Shown here in pieces: positions 50,682-59,250 of a DNA stretch of 64,000 nt. Numbering within the stretch: the first letter of the stretch is position 1; each line of letters begins with the position of its first letter. Below the pieces are notes generated by a model that did no database searches, was not told where the DNA came from, and worked only from the letters and a program-made list of their open reading frames with translations. Source of the stretch: Desulfitobacterium_A sp035539115 (GTDB lineage Bacteria; Bacillota; Desulfitobacteriia; Desulfitobacteriales; Desulfitobacteriaceae). The position numbers were made by a program, and so were the translations under genes. The stretch spans positions 1 through 64,000 of the forward strand of contig NZ_DATLJA010000092.1 in NCBI RefSeq assembly GCF_035539115.1. The letters are read 5' to 3'.

Positions 50682-52487
50682 CTATTCCTCCAAAACCTTT
50701 TCCAGTCGGTCTAACAATCCCTTAAAGACTTTCAACGCTTCTTGCACAGGCAGTGGGGTTTCCATGTCCACCCCCGCCTTGCGTAAAAGTTCAATCGGAT
50801 AATCCGAACTACCACTCGAGAGGAAGGTCAGATAGCGTTTCACAGCAGGTTCGCCTTCTTCGAGAATTTTCCGTGACAGGGCGGTTGCCGCGGAGAAGCC
50901 TGTCGCATATTTGTATACATAGAAGGAAGTATAAAAGTGAGGGATTCTTGCCCATTCAAGAGCAATTTCTGGGTCAGAGATCACGTCAGGACCGTAATAC
51001 TCCTGATTCAACTTCAGATATTCACGCGACAGAAGGTCTGCTGTTAATGCTTCTCCTTGTTCAACCCAAGCATGCGTTTTTTTCTCAAACTCAGCAAACA
51101 TAGTTTGCCTAAAAATTGTACCACGGAATTGTTCCAAGTAATGATTGAGCAAGTAGGCTAACACCTTGGGATCTTCTGTCGTCTTTATGAGATGCTCCAT
51201 GACCAGGGCTTCATTTAAGGTTGAAGCCACCTCAGCCACAAATATCTTATAACCCGCATAAAGATGCGGTTGAGTCTGATTTGAGAAATACGTATGCAGG
51301 GAATGCCCCATCTCATGAGCTATTGTAAACATCGAATCCAGCGTATCCTGATGGTTGAGTAAGACATACGGGTGGGACCGGTAGGTCCCCCAAGAATAGG
51401 CTCCACTGGTTTTCCCCTGGTTCTCATAGATATCAATCCAATGGGATTCGAAGCCTTCATTAAGAACTTTGAGATAGCTTTCTCCCAAAGGTTTAAGGCC
51501 TTCGCGAACCATTTGCAGCGCTTCCGGATAAGCAATTTCCATTTTAACCTCGGGGACAATTGGAACGTAAATATCGTACATATGAAGTTCTTCTAGCCCT
51601 AGCATTTTTTTACGAAGACGCATGTACCGATACATTTCTGGAAGAAATTCACGAACTGTCTCAATCAAAGCGTCATAAACTTTGAGCGGAACCCGATCAT
51701 CATCCAAAGAAGATTCTATCGCCGAGGGATAATGACGAACCTTCGCAAAGAACACATCTGCTTTAACATTCGCGTTTGTAGTCGCTGCCCACGTATTAAT
51801 TTGTTTTTGATAGGTATGATAAAGAGTAGTAAAAGCCTCCTGCCGAACCCTTTGCTCAGGGCTTTCCATAAATTGAGTGTAATTTCCTTTGGTTAATTCA
51901 ACCTCTTGACCCTTATCATCTCTAATCGTTGGAAATTTAAGATCGGCATTATTAGCCATGCCAAAGATCATACTCGGCGCTTCAGCCATTTCGCCGGCTT
52001 CTGCGAGTATTTTTTCTTCAGCTGTACTTAAAACATGTTGACGTTTACGGAGAATGTCCTCTAAGGAATGATCATAGATTTCTAACTTTGGGTTGGCCTT
52101 CCGGAATTCCGCCAACCTTTCCGCAGGGATCGCCAGAAGCTCTGGAACCACGAAGGCTAAGGCGCTGCTCATCCGCACCGAAAGTGCTCCTGCCCGATCG
52201 GTCATTCCCTGATAAAGCGCCTCCCTGTTATCCTCATCTCGTCTCATGCGGGCATATGTATAGATTTCTTCCAGTTCCGAGCCGACCTCTTCCATCCAGA
52301 CGAGACAAGAGAGCAACTGGTCCGCATTCTCTCCTAATTGACCTTGAAACTGAGCCGCTTCCTCTAAGCTCTTTTCCACTTTCGCGAATTCCTCTTCCCA
52401 CGCTTGATCACTAGGGAAGATATCTTCAAGGCGCCATTTGTATTCATCAGGAATTTCTGATCTAGATTTTAATTTTGCGTGTTCCAC
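50682..52487 (-). CDS. pepF: Oligoendopeptidase F (M3 metallopeptidase)
   Basis: The 601-residue cytosolic peptidase has the zinc motif HEMGHSLHTYFS (HExxH) with the downstream glutamate in EVASTLNEALVMEHL, and the N-terminal SEIPDEYKWRLEDIFPS typical of PepF. It degrades oligopeptides of about 7-17 residues in its family. GTG start after GAGGAGGG. It lies between the CYTH and mrp genes on one strand. Together with opp it supplies peptide use. Confidence 0.96.
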   Translation of the reverse strand: MEHAKLKSRSEIPDEYKWRLEDIFPSDQAWEEEFAKVEKSLEEAAQFQGQLGENADQLLSCLVWMEEVGSELEEIYTYARMRRDEDNREALYQGMTDRAGALSVRMSSALAFVVPELLAIPAERLAEFRKANPKLEIYDHSLEDILRKRQHVLSTAEEKILAEAGEMAEAPSMIFGMANNADLKFPTIRDDKGQEVELTKGNYTQFMESPEQRVRQEAFTTLYHTYQKQINTWAATTNANVKADVFFAKVRHYPSAIESSLDDDRVPLKVYDALIETVREFLPEMYRYMRLRKKMLGLEELHMYDIYVPIVPEVKMEIAYPEALQMVREGLKPLGESYLKVLNEGFESHWIDIYENQGKTSGAYSWGTYRSHPYVLLNHQDTLDSMFTIAHEMGHSLHTYFSNQTQPHLYAGYKIFVAEVASTLNEALVMEHLIKTTEDPKVLAYLLNHYLEQFRGTIFRQTMFAEFEKKTHAWVEQGEALTADLLSREYLKLNQEYYGPDVISDPEIALEWARIPHFYTSFYVYKYATGFSAATALSRKILEEGEPAVKRYLTFLSSGSSDYPIELLRKAGVDMETPLPVQEALKVFKGLLDRLEKVLEE

Positions 52488-52549
52488 GGATAACCCTCCT
52501 CAAGATCTTTTCTAAATTATTATACACAAAAACAGGAAAAATTAGTAAT

Positions 52550-53035
52550 TCATTCGTCTGAACTACTCCATTGTGTAAAAGGCCTTCGTCCCAAATTTAT
52601 ATTGAAATAACAAGAATCCATCGTAACCTCCTGTTGCGAATCAATCCATTGAGGAAAATTGATTGCATAATCTAAGCTCGGCAACTCTACATCTGCTGTA
52701 ATCAATCCTAAATTTTCTCCCTGATAAACATCAATTTCCCATACCAGTCCTGAATAGGGAACGCGATAGCGAATCTTTTCTACTGGAGGAAAAAGGGCTA
52801 ACTTAAGGAGCTCCTTCTGGTCAGGCAAGCTCACCTCGGGTCTCATCGATTCGAACTCGAAGCGACTCCCATCCTTTTGCAGACTTTTGATGTTAATGAT
52901 CACGTCCTGATCAATCACTCGAAAACGAATGGAGGGTTGCACTGCTAAATATCCTTGGATCATTCGCTGCCCATCTTCCAATACGGGTAGTAATTTCCGA
53001 TGCACTAAATATTTACGTTCAATCTCAATAGCCAT
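52550..53035 (-). CDS. CYTH-domain protein
   Basis: The 161-residue protein begins MAIEIERKYLVHR, the EIERKYLV signature of the CYTH triphosphate-tunnel fold, followed by alternating charged strands (RFRVIDQDVIINIKSLQ, VWEIDVYQGENLGLITADVEL). Members bind triphosphorylated or polyphosphate ligands with divalent metal. AGAAGGAG lies eight bases before ATG 53035; a frame extension to 53113 has no site and crosses a leader hairpin. Confidence 0.9.
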   Translation of the reverse strand: MAIEIERKYLVHRKLLPVLEDGQRMIQGYLAVQPSIRFRVIDQDVIINIKSLQKDGSRFEFESMRPEVSLPDQKELLKLALFPPVEKIRYRVPYSGLVWEIDVYQGENLGLITADVELPSLDYAINFPQWIDSQQEVTMDSCYFNINLGRRPFTQWSSSDE

Positions 53036-53064
53036 TCGCTCGCTCCTTCTGCGGATAGATAAAG

Positions 53065-53143
53065 TGAAACAGGCAGCGTACGTTCCACTGCCTGTTTCTG
53101 CCACCTCGTCCACCTATCTCCCAGGAAGGTTCCCCAACCTTCC
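53065..53143 (-). promoter_or_regulatory. Two leader hairpins upstream of the CYTH gene
   Basis: There are two perfect stems in tandem. AAACAGGCAG/CTGCCTGTTT (53065-53095, 11-base loop) is followed on the minus strand by CACTTTATCT. GGAAGGTT/AACCTTCC (53124-53143) has a CCCC loop. They lie in what should be the leader of the CYTH-pepF-mrp unit. The first resembles an intrinsic terminator. Attenuation is possible. Confidence 0.5.
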
Positions 53144-53219
53144 ATTAATCATTTTAGCGTGTGGGCCCTAATTCTGCAAGTTCAATCTTTGGGATTAGAT
53201 AAAATAATAATAAAAAAGC

Positions 53220-53248
53220 TTTCCTATTTAAAACTTTCCTGATATAAT
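53220..53248 (+). promoter_or_regulatory. Promoter of the pheA T-box leader
   Basis: A perfect TATAAT (53243-53248) lies 17 bases after a weak TTTCCT -35 (53220-53225), about 25 bases before the T-box stem I. AT-rich sequence precedes it. Confidence 0.6.
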
Positions 53249-53269
53249 CATTTAAAATCTTGCGCGTTA

Positions 53270-53526
53270 ATAACGATGAATGAGAGTATACGTGATCCAA
53301 ACCCTCAGGGAACCGATGCCATGGACTGAGAGCATTGGTGGTTAATGGAACGGAAATTCACTCTGGAGTTGCGTTCTTGAACTTGAAGTAGGGAACGCCG
53401 GAAACCTCCGTTATCAGGTATTCCTACTTATTAAGGAAATTCGAGTGGTCGGTTTTTAGTTTTGAACCGGCAATGAGGGTGGTACCACGAGGCTTGGCTC
53501 GTCCCTTTGGGGAGCCAAGCTTTTTT
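53270..53526 (+). ncRNA. T-box riboswitch, predicted specifier UUC (Phe)
   Basis: The leader has the T-box sequence AGGGTGGTACCACG (53476-53489), then a terminator (stem 53492-53500/53512-53520, loop, TTTTTT). Stem I is closed by AGAGT/ACTCT, with TTC at 53357-53359 followed by A just before the closing strand. This is the expected specifier place and reads Phe. Stem II is GCGTTC/GAACGC with the AGTA S-turn. UGGU would pair with an A-discriminator tRNA. Uncharged tRNA-Phe should prevent termination and allow pheA expression. Confidence 0.93.
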
Positions 53527-53529
53527 CTT

Positions 53530-53624
53530 TATACTAACAGAAAGTATAAATTTCCGGCAGATAGCATAAGTGCAACCAGCGGTTTTCGCTTTCGCAAGCT
53601 CGGCGAAAGCCGGGTTTTCTTTAT
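53530..53624 (-). repeat. Mosaic hairpin repeat, copy R6, inside the pheA leader
   Basis: This short copy (about 95 bases) has edges TATACTAACAGAAAG and TTTTCTTTAT. It lies between the T-box terminator and the pheA ribosome site, so it is transcribed whenever the T-box reads through. It contains the GCTCGGCGAAAGCCGGG hairpin. An 18-bp motif shared with 47951 follows. Confidence 0.9.
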
Positions 53625-53676
53625 CTGATGACTAATCGCCACTAAGTCCCTAACAAGCAACTAAGGAGGATTTAAC

Positions 53677-54546
53677 ATGAATAGCATTGGTTATCTTGGT
53701 CCTAAGGGAAGTTTTTCGGAAGAAGCACTTCAGCTTTTTATGTCTAAGCAAAAAGAATGGAAAGAAAATCGCCCTGATCCCCTCCCCTTCAGTACCATAC
53801 CTAGACTTCTCTCAGCCTGTGAACGGAAGGAAATCAGCTTCGGCTTTGTTCCCCTTGAGAACTCAACTGAAGGACAAGTTGCAGCTACGATGGATATGTT
53901 AGGACAAACTGAAGACCTCTATATAGTTAAAGAATTTATTCATCCTGTTAATCAATGTCTATTAACCCCGAAGCCCCTGAAATTGGGCCAAATTGAACGT
54001 GTTTATTCCCATGAACAAGCTCTCGGGCAATGTCGGGACTTCTTAGAAACTCATCTTCCCCAGGCAGAGCAAATAGTTTGTCTTAGTACAGCCGAAGCCG
54101 CGCAAAAGATCTCCTCAGTCCAAGAAAACTGGGCAGCTATCGGACCACGCCGGGCAGCTGAACTTTATTCTCTTCATTGTCAAGAGGAGAGGATTCAGGA
54201 TGCAATGCTTAATGCAACCCGTTTCATTTTGGTCACTCATTCTTTAGCCGAAATGAGCTCGGAAACAAGCGCGGAAGATAAAACCTCCTTACTCATCATC
54301 GCCCAAAATGTTCCTGGCTCCTTAGCTCAGATTCTCCAGGAATTCGCCTCGAGAAACATCAACATGAGCCGAATTGAATCCCGTCCCTCGAAAAAGAAAT
54401 TAGGGGAGTACGTTTTTTTCATCGATATCGATGGCTACGTATTTTCCCCCATCATTCAAGAGGCACTTTGGGCACTCCACCAAAAAAATGTTTCGACCAA
54501 ACTTCTAGGCTCCTACCCTAAAGCTGCAACTAATCCTCTACCTTAA
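53677..54546 (+). CDS. pheA: Prephenate dehydratase
   Basis: The 289-residue monofunctional enzyme converts prephenate to phenylpyruvate for phenylalanine synthesis. The catalytic domain has IGYLGPKGSFSEEAL, VPLENSTEGQVA and the TRF motif (NATRFILV). A C-terminal ACT domain holds NVPGSLAQIL and the allosteric Phe-binding ESRPSKKKLGEY. A Phe T-box lies upstream, which fits the function. AAGGAGG precedes the ATG. It is convergent with thrC, 17 bases apart. Confidence 0.96.
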   Translation: MNSIGYLGPKGSFSEEALQLFMSKQKEWKENRPDPLPFSTIPRLLSACERKEISFGFVPLENSTEGQVAATMDMLGQTEDLYIVKEFIHPVNQCLLTPKPLKLGQIERVYSHEQALGQCRDFLETHLPQAEQIVCLSTAEAAQKISSVQENWAAIGPRRAAELYSLHCQEERIQDAMLNATRFILVTHSLAEMSSETSAEDKTSLLIIAQNVPGSLAQILQEFASRNINMSRIESRPSKKKLGEYVFFIDIDGYVFSPIIQEALWALHQKNVSTKLLGSYPKAATNPLP

Positions 54547-54563
54547 TTGGTCTCAAAGTAAGC

Positions 54564-56036
54564 CTAAAGAAAAAGTTGGGTCAATAAATTTGGAATTTCC
54601 GCAGGACTCGTTTTTTCCACTTTCCGAACCGTCTTTTTTTCCAGACCTTGAAGCCCGGCTGGAATAGTCCAACCTGTTAGGTCACTAAGTCGGGCAAGGC
54701 TTTCCCATTCATTCTTCGTCGCCTGTTCAGGCTTGATACTTTGGAGAACCGTCCCAGCAAATTTAAAAGGACTTGCGGTTGAAGCAATAATTGTATAAGT
54801 CGAGTCCCCAGTCGATTGGGCATAGTCTTGATACACCTTAACTGCAACTGCCGTATGTGGATCCAAGACATAAGTCTGTTCAGTATAAACCTGATGTATC
54901 TCATCTTTAACCTCAGCTTCGCTCGCCCAGCCTGCTTTAACATATTTTCTGGCCTTGCTCAAGGTCTGAGGATCCACGGCAAATTTTCCCTTGGACTGAA
55001 GCTCGCCAAACCAGGCCTTCACTTTATCTGCGTTGCGATCACTCATTTCATAGAGAAAACGTTCAAAATTACTAGAGATGAGAATATCCATTGAAGGGGA
55101 GGAGGTCAAATAGAAAGGCCTTTGGCGATCATAGACTCCAGTTTGGAAAAAATCTGTGAGCACGTTATTTTGGTTAGAGGCACAAATCAATTCTTTAATG
55201 GGTAACCCCATTTCTTTGGCATAATACGCAGCTAAGATATTGCCAAAGTTCCCGGTTGGAACGACAACATTCATGAATTCTCCCGCTTTGATTTGATCCT
55301 TGGCCACGGCCTGCGCGTAAGCCCAGTAATAGTAAACAATTTGTGGCAAAAGTCTACCCCAGTTAATAGAGTTTGCTGAGGAAAAGGCATATTTCCCTTT
55401 CTGGAAGACATCTCTCATCTCTGCAGACCCGAATATTTCCTTTACTTTTGACTGACATTCATCAAAATTACCATCGACGGCGATCACATAAGTATTTTCA
55501 CCCTCGGTCGTCGTCATCTGCCGCTTTTGAACAGCGCTCACTCCCTTTTCAGGGTAGAAGACCGCGATCTCGATCCCAGGAACATCCCGAAATCCTTCTA
55601 AAGCCGCTTTCCCAGTATCCCCTGAGGTAGCAACTAGAATCAGGACCTTATCTCCTTGAGCAACTGACCGAATACTTTCTTTCAACAAATGTGGGAGCAC
55701 TTGTAAAGCCATATCCTTAAAGGCTGAAGTTGGGCCATGCCATAATTCCAGAATACCCATTTTTCCGACTTGGACTAAGGGGGCCGGATTTTCAGAATCG
55801 AAAAGATCTGGGCGATAAACATTAACCGCTTGATCTAAAGTATTATCTGAGAATTCTGGAAGATAGAGTTTAAGTATAGTGCGAGCCATTTCAGGGTAGT
55901 TTAAGCTACCAAGATCTTGCCAATCGATTTTGAGAATATGTTTAGGAACAAATAATCCCCCGTCTGGTACCATTCCTAAGGCAATGACTTCTTTTCCGGT
56001 TCGTTCCGAGGAATTTCCTCTCGTACTAATATACAC
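54564..56036 (-). CDS. thrC: Threonine synthase
   Basis: The 490-residue PLP enzyme converts O-phosphohomoserine to threonine. It is the long form, starting MYISTRGNS, with the PLP lysine in HGPTSAFKDMALQVLP and the phosphate loop in LILVATSGDTGKAAL. The family segment VVVPTGNFGNILAAYYAKEM is present. GTG start with TAGGAGGG. It is not beside hom or thrB here. No leader switch is visible in the 120 bases upstream. Confidence 0.96.
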   Translation of the reverse strand: MYISTRGNSSERTGKEVIALGMVPDGGLFVPKHILKIDWQDLGSLNYPEMARTILKLYLPEFSDNTLDQAVNVYRPDLFDSENPAPLVQVGKMGILELWHGPTSAFKDMALQVLPHLLKESIRSVAQGDKVLILVATSGDTGKAALEGFRDVPGIEIAVFYPEKGVSAVQKRQMTTTEGENTYVIAVDGNFDECQSKVKEIFGSAEMRDVFQKGKYAFSSANSINWGRLLPQIVYYYWAYAQAVAKDQIKAGEFMNVVVPTGNFGNILAAYYAKEMGLPIKELICASNQNNVLTDFFQTGVYDRQRPFYLTSSPSMDILISSNFERFLYEMSDRNADKVKAWFGELQSKGKFAVDPQTLSKARKYVKAGWASEAEVKDEIHQVYTEQTYVLDPHTAVAVKVYQDYAQSTGDSTYTIIASTASPFKFAGTVLQSIKPEQATKNEWESLARLSDLTGWTIPAGLQGLEKKTVRKVEKTSPAEIPNLLTQLFL

Positions 56037-56156
56037 GCGTTTCCCTCCTAGCCATAATCATCTATTGTTATTCGCTCCCTGGAGACACTTTTCCTTCTCT
56101 AGTATACATGGGAAGGGTCCTTTCGTTAATCTTTTCCGCTTAAAGGGGGAATATTT

Positions 56157-57551
56157 ATGAGCATTCCGGAAAGTTCTCATCGTCAATACCGCCAGACCCT
56201 CATTCTTGGACTCATCCGTAGTGTCGACGAATTATTTCCGCAAGAACAGCTGAAAATAGCTTACTCTATTCTGGATGGTATCTATTGCGAATTTGATAAT
56301 TCTTTCATTTCGGTACGAGAAGTCACTCGCATTGAAGACCATCTCAAGAAGTGGGTCGCTGATGATCAACACTTGCAGTTTCAGCTTGAAGATGATGGTT
56401 TTTTTCACTGTGAAGTCAACGGGAAAATCATAAATTCCCTTTATCCGCCATTACCACGAAGCGCCCCTATCTATCCTTTTCGTCTCATCCATTACCCTCC
56501 GGGATTTATTCTTCTCTTTTCGAATCCTGATCATCCTGAAAAGCTCGCTCCCTTCATTCCCCCGGAAAAACTAGCAGCGACCTTCCTCGAAACTCAACGT
56601 TGGGGCGAAAACCTTCATCTTGCTGAAGTTAAGGACGTTAACCAAATCATTTGGGAACAGCACTCCCAAGAGTTAATTTGCCTAGCCGAGGCTCTTCATG
56701 AAAAAAAAGTGTCCCTCATTGCCGACCGGATCCTGAAGCAACGCAAAAATGTAAGAATCATTATGATTTCAGGCCCTTCTTCCTCCGGAAAAACAACCTT
56801 TGCGCAACGTCTTGCGACTCAACTTCGGGTCAACGGCCTTCGTCCGGTCGCCTTATCCTTAGATAACTATTTTTGCGCCCGTGAAGAAACGTCCAAGGAT
56901 GCAGACGGGAAGCCTAATTTTGAAGCTTTAGAGGCGCTCGATCTCCCCCTACTCAATATTCATCTCCAATCTCTGATTGAAGGGGAAGAGATCGAATGCC
57001 CCATTTACGATTTTGCAAGCGGTCGGCGGAAACCCCATGGCACCAAGATGAAACTCTTAGACGATCAAATTCTGGTGATGGAAGGTATTCACGGCCTTAA
57101 TCCCCGACTTCTTTCCTCACTTGACCGCAACCATCTCTTTCGAATTTATGTCAGTGCCCTTTTCCAACTCAACATTGATCCCTATAACCGGATCCCTACA
57201 ACTGAGGTCCGCTTAATTCGACGAATGGTCCGTGATGATAAATTTAGAGGAATTTCCCCAGAAAACACCCTCGTCCAATGGGCAAGCGTTCGACGCGGGG
57301 AAAATACCAATATTTTTCCGTACCAAGAAGAAGCTGACGTAATGTTCAATTCAAGCCTGCTTTTTGAGTTAAATGCCCTTCGTTCCTATGCCGAACCCTT
57401 ACTAATTTCTGTCCCTCAGGAACATTCGCAGTACCCAACCGCGATCCATCTGCTACGATTGCTCTCCCACTTTGAACCCTTAGACATTTCCAAAGTTCCC
57501 TTTAACTCCATTTTACGTGAATTTATTGGGGGCGGAATCTATTCCTATTAA
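56157..57551 (+). CDS. Uridine kinase-like nucleoside kinase
   Basis: The 464-residue protein has an N-terminal region (about 1-180) of the kind found before kinase domains in Firmicute uridine-kinase homologues, here without a clear TGS domain. The phosphoribulokinase/uridine kinase domain follows: Walker A GPSSSGKTTF at residues 206-215, SLDNYF, and YDFASGRR. It probably phosphorylates a nucleoside, but the substrate is unproven. AAGGGGG lies seven bases before the ATG. Confidence 0.88.
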   Translation: MSIPESSHRQYRQTLILGLIRSVDELFPQEQLKIAYSILDGIYCEFDNSFISVREVTRIEDHLKKWVADDQHLQFQLEDDGFFHCEVNGKIINSLYPPLPRSAPIYPFRLIHYPPGFILLFSNPDHPEKLAPFIPPEKLAATFLETQRWGENLHLAEVKDVNQIIWEQHSQELICLAEALHEKKVSLIADRILKQRKNVRIIMISGPSSSGKTTFAQRLATQLRVNGLRPVALSLDNYFCAREETSKDADGKPNFEALEALDLPLLNIHLQSLIEGEEIECPIYDFASGRRKPHGTKMKLLDDQILVMEGIHGLNPRLLSSLDRNHLFRIYVSALFQLNIDPYNRIPTTEVRLIRRMVRDDKFRGISPENTLVQWASVRRGENTNIFPYQEEADVMFNSSLLFELNALRSYAEPLLISVPQEHSQYPTAIHLLRLLSHFEPLDISKVPFNSILREFIGGGIYSY

Positions 57552-57577
57552 ATTAGAGAGCTAAAAAGGATATTAGG

Positions 57578-57625
57578 AAAAGGGGAACCATCAGAAGAAT
57601 TCCTGATAGTCCCCCTTTATTTTAC
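57578..57625 (+). terminator. Terminator after the nucleoside kinase gene
   Basis: AAAGGGGAACCATCAG and CTGATAGTCCCCCTTT pair with two mismatches and lead into TATTTTAC. It abuts repeat R7. Confidence 0.65.
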
Positions 57626-57855
57626 TAACAGAAACTTCCATGAACCTGCCGATTCACAGGGAGGTATGAAAATGTAGTCCATTTTCGTAAGAAAGTATAA
57701 GTTTTGGGCAGATAGCATAAGTGCAACCAGCGGCTTTCGTTCTCCTACGATGCAAGTGGTTAAGTCCGGCAGGATAAGGCGACTAAGGCCACCGCTTTGG
57801 CGCTGACCAAGTCTTCTTTATCGCTAAAGCTCGGCGAAAGCCGGGTTTTCTTTAT
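57622..57855 (-). repeat. Mosaic hairpin repeat, copy R7
   Basis: This copy of about 234 bases lies between convergent genes. The left half is nearly identical to R4 and the right half to R1. Edges are TTTACTAACAGAAAC and GGTTTTCTTTAT. With the terminator before it, it fills the 322-base gap. Confidence 0.9.
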
Positions 57856-57873
57856 ATTTCACTCAGTAACTGG

Positions 57874-58062
57874 TTACTTCCACTCACTAGCGAGCTGGCC
57901 AGCTTTAGCATAATTTTGTTTCGGCATGTCACGAATAATAATGGAAATGCTTTCCCGAGATGCCCCAGCTGTTTCCATGAGAGCTTCCGTTATTTTTTCC
58001 ACCATGGCCTTTTTCTGTTCATAAGTGCGCCCTTCTAAAAGATCAATCTGCACAATTGGCAT
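57874..58062 (-). CDS. 4-oxalocrotonate tautomerase-family enzyme
   Basis: The mature protein is 61 residues with Pro1 exposed after Met removal (MPIVQIDLLEGRTYEQKKAM). This is the catalytic base of the tautomerase fold, and Arg residues follow (GRTYEQK, RESISIIIRD). GAGGGGG lies eight bases before ATG 58062; the frame extends to 58089 but loses the N-terminal proline that defines the family. It follows the GIY-YIG gene. Substrate unknown. Confidence 0.9.
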   Translation of the reverse strand: MPIVQIDLLEGRTYEQKKAMVEKITEALMETAGASRESISIIIRDMPKQNYAKAGQLASEWK

Positions 58063-58085
58063 TTTAATTTCCCCCTCACTATTCA

Positions 58086-58397
58086 TCATTTTTTATTAAC
58101 AACTTCAATCAGAAATTCATACCCCGTTTGCTCCGCCCATTTTTTAATCATTTGGGGATCCCTGATAAGTTCTTCCTTAAACATTCGCGAACACTTTTTT
58201 AAACCCGCCTCAAGCCGTAGCGCCTGACTCCACGTAGCGACCTGCCAGGCCTGCATAAGTGCGACCGGTGAACGACTACGCGTGTATTTAGCGCCTTTGC
58301 CTTCGTTATGCTCGTGGAGTCTGCGGTTTAGGTCAGTCGTCGAACCTGAATAAAGCGTCTGATCAGCACACCGAAGAATATAAACCCAGTAAGCCAT
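58086..58397 (-). CDS. GIY-YIG domain protein (UPF0213/YhbQ-like)
   Basis: The 103-residue protein has the GIY-YIG core: WVYILRCADQTLYSGSTTDL, RRLHEHNEGKGAKYTRSR, then EAGLKKCSRMFKEEL. Such stand-alone domains are putative nucleases in DNA repair. It starts one base after the mqnA stop, so the two are coupled. GAGGGG precedes the ATG. Confidence 0.9.
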   Translation of the reverse strand: MAYWVYILRCADQTLYSGSTTDLNRRLHEHNEGKGAKYTRSRSPVALMQAWQVATWSQALRLEAGLKKCSRMFKEELIRDPQMIKKWAEQTGYEFLIEVVNKK

Positions 58398-58398
58398 C

Positions 58399-59232
58399 TT
58401 ATCCCCTCGGGAAGAAGTCGGCAGGCCAAATCATAAACTCGGGTTGCTCCGAGAGTTGACCATATTTTACACAGTACTCGAAATAACGACTTAATCCCTG
58501 TTGGAGCTCTGAGTTAAAAGTATAGCGGAACTGCCGAAAATAATCAAACCAAAAATCCGACGTTGCTCCGAGCATCTCAACACAGGTATGGACAATTTCA
58601 TCCATGTGCGTTAGAGCATGATCGCGAGCTTGGATCAATAATTTATGTGTCTCTCTGAGTTCTTCCCCTTTTTCCTGAATTAAGGATTTAGGATAAGCCC
58701 AAACTGAGTAGGTCATGGAACAGCCCGTCTGCCGGTACCATTCTTCTCCTAAATCAATAATCTGAACATTAGGCTGATCAAGTGCAGCTTGAATTGCTTG
58801 GTCCGCAATGAGCAATCCAGCATCAGCCTCGGCCAGCATTTCTTTTAACCCCGCATCCATGATCACATATTCGGGTGTGCTGTGATAAAATTCCTTCATT
58901 AGAACCTTAAGCAGGTTTACTGAGGTTGCTGAATGACTGGTGAGAGCTACTTTTCGTCCATCCAATTGCTGCAAAGGATATTTAGAAAAGAGAAGAATTG
59001 AACCTACTCGACCTTTCGTTGAAACGGAAAGGTCGGGCAGTATGGCATAATCTCGCCAATGCTCGCCAAAGGAAAAGGCACTTATCGGTGCTGTGTCAAT
59101 TTTACCTTCTGCAAGCATTTTATTATGACCTGTTGGCTGAGCGATAACCCAATCGAGTAAAGGGTTTTCTCGTGAAAGAGAGTAAAACATTGGCAGCATA
59201 TTAGTATTCTGATTGTGTCCTATACAAATCAA
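58399..59232 (-). CDS. mqnA: Futalosine-pathway protein MqnA (chorismate dehydratase family)
   Basis: The 277-residue protein has the periplasmic-binding-like fold of the MqnA/MqnD family: TAPISAFSFGEHW, the VALTSHSATSVNLLKVL phosphate-like loop, DAGLLIADQAI and WYRQTGCSMTYSVWAY. MqnA dehydrates chorismate to the enolpyruvyl-benzoate used by MqnE. MqnD is a close relative, so MqnA is the better but not certain choice. TTG start after GGAGG. Neighbours are a fumarylacetoacetase-family gene and GIY-YIG. Confidence 0.78.
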   Translation of the reverse strand: MICIGHNQNTNMLPMFYSLSRENPLLDWVIAQPTGHNKMLAEGKIDTAPISAFSFGEHWRDYAILPDLSVSTKGRVGSILLFSKYPLQQLDGRKVALTSHSATSVNLLKVLMKEFYHSTPEYVIMDAGLKEMLAEADAGLLIADQAIQAALDQPNVQIIDLGEEWYRQTGCSMTYSVWAYPKSLIQEKGEELRETHKLLIQARDHALTHMDEIVHTCVEMLGATSDFWFDYFRQFRYTFNSELQQGLSRYFEYCVKYGQLSEQPEFMIWPADFFPRG

Positions 59233-59250
59233 TGGATTATTCCTCCTGCT

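Noticed and set aside
26238..57855. CRISPR array interpretation of the recurrent repeats
   Set aside because: Copies are kilobases apart, unequal in length, in both orientations and without regular spacers; no cas genes are present.
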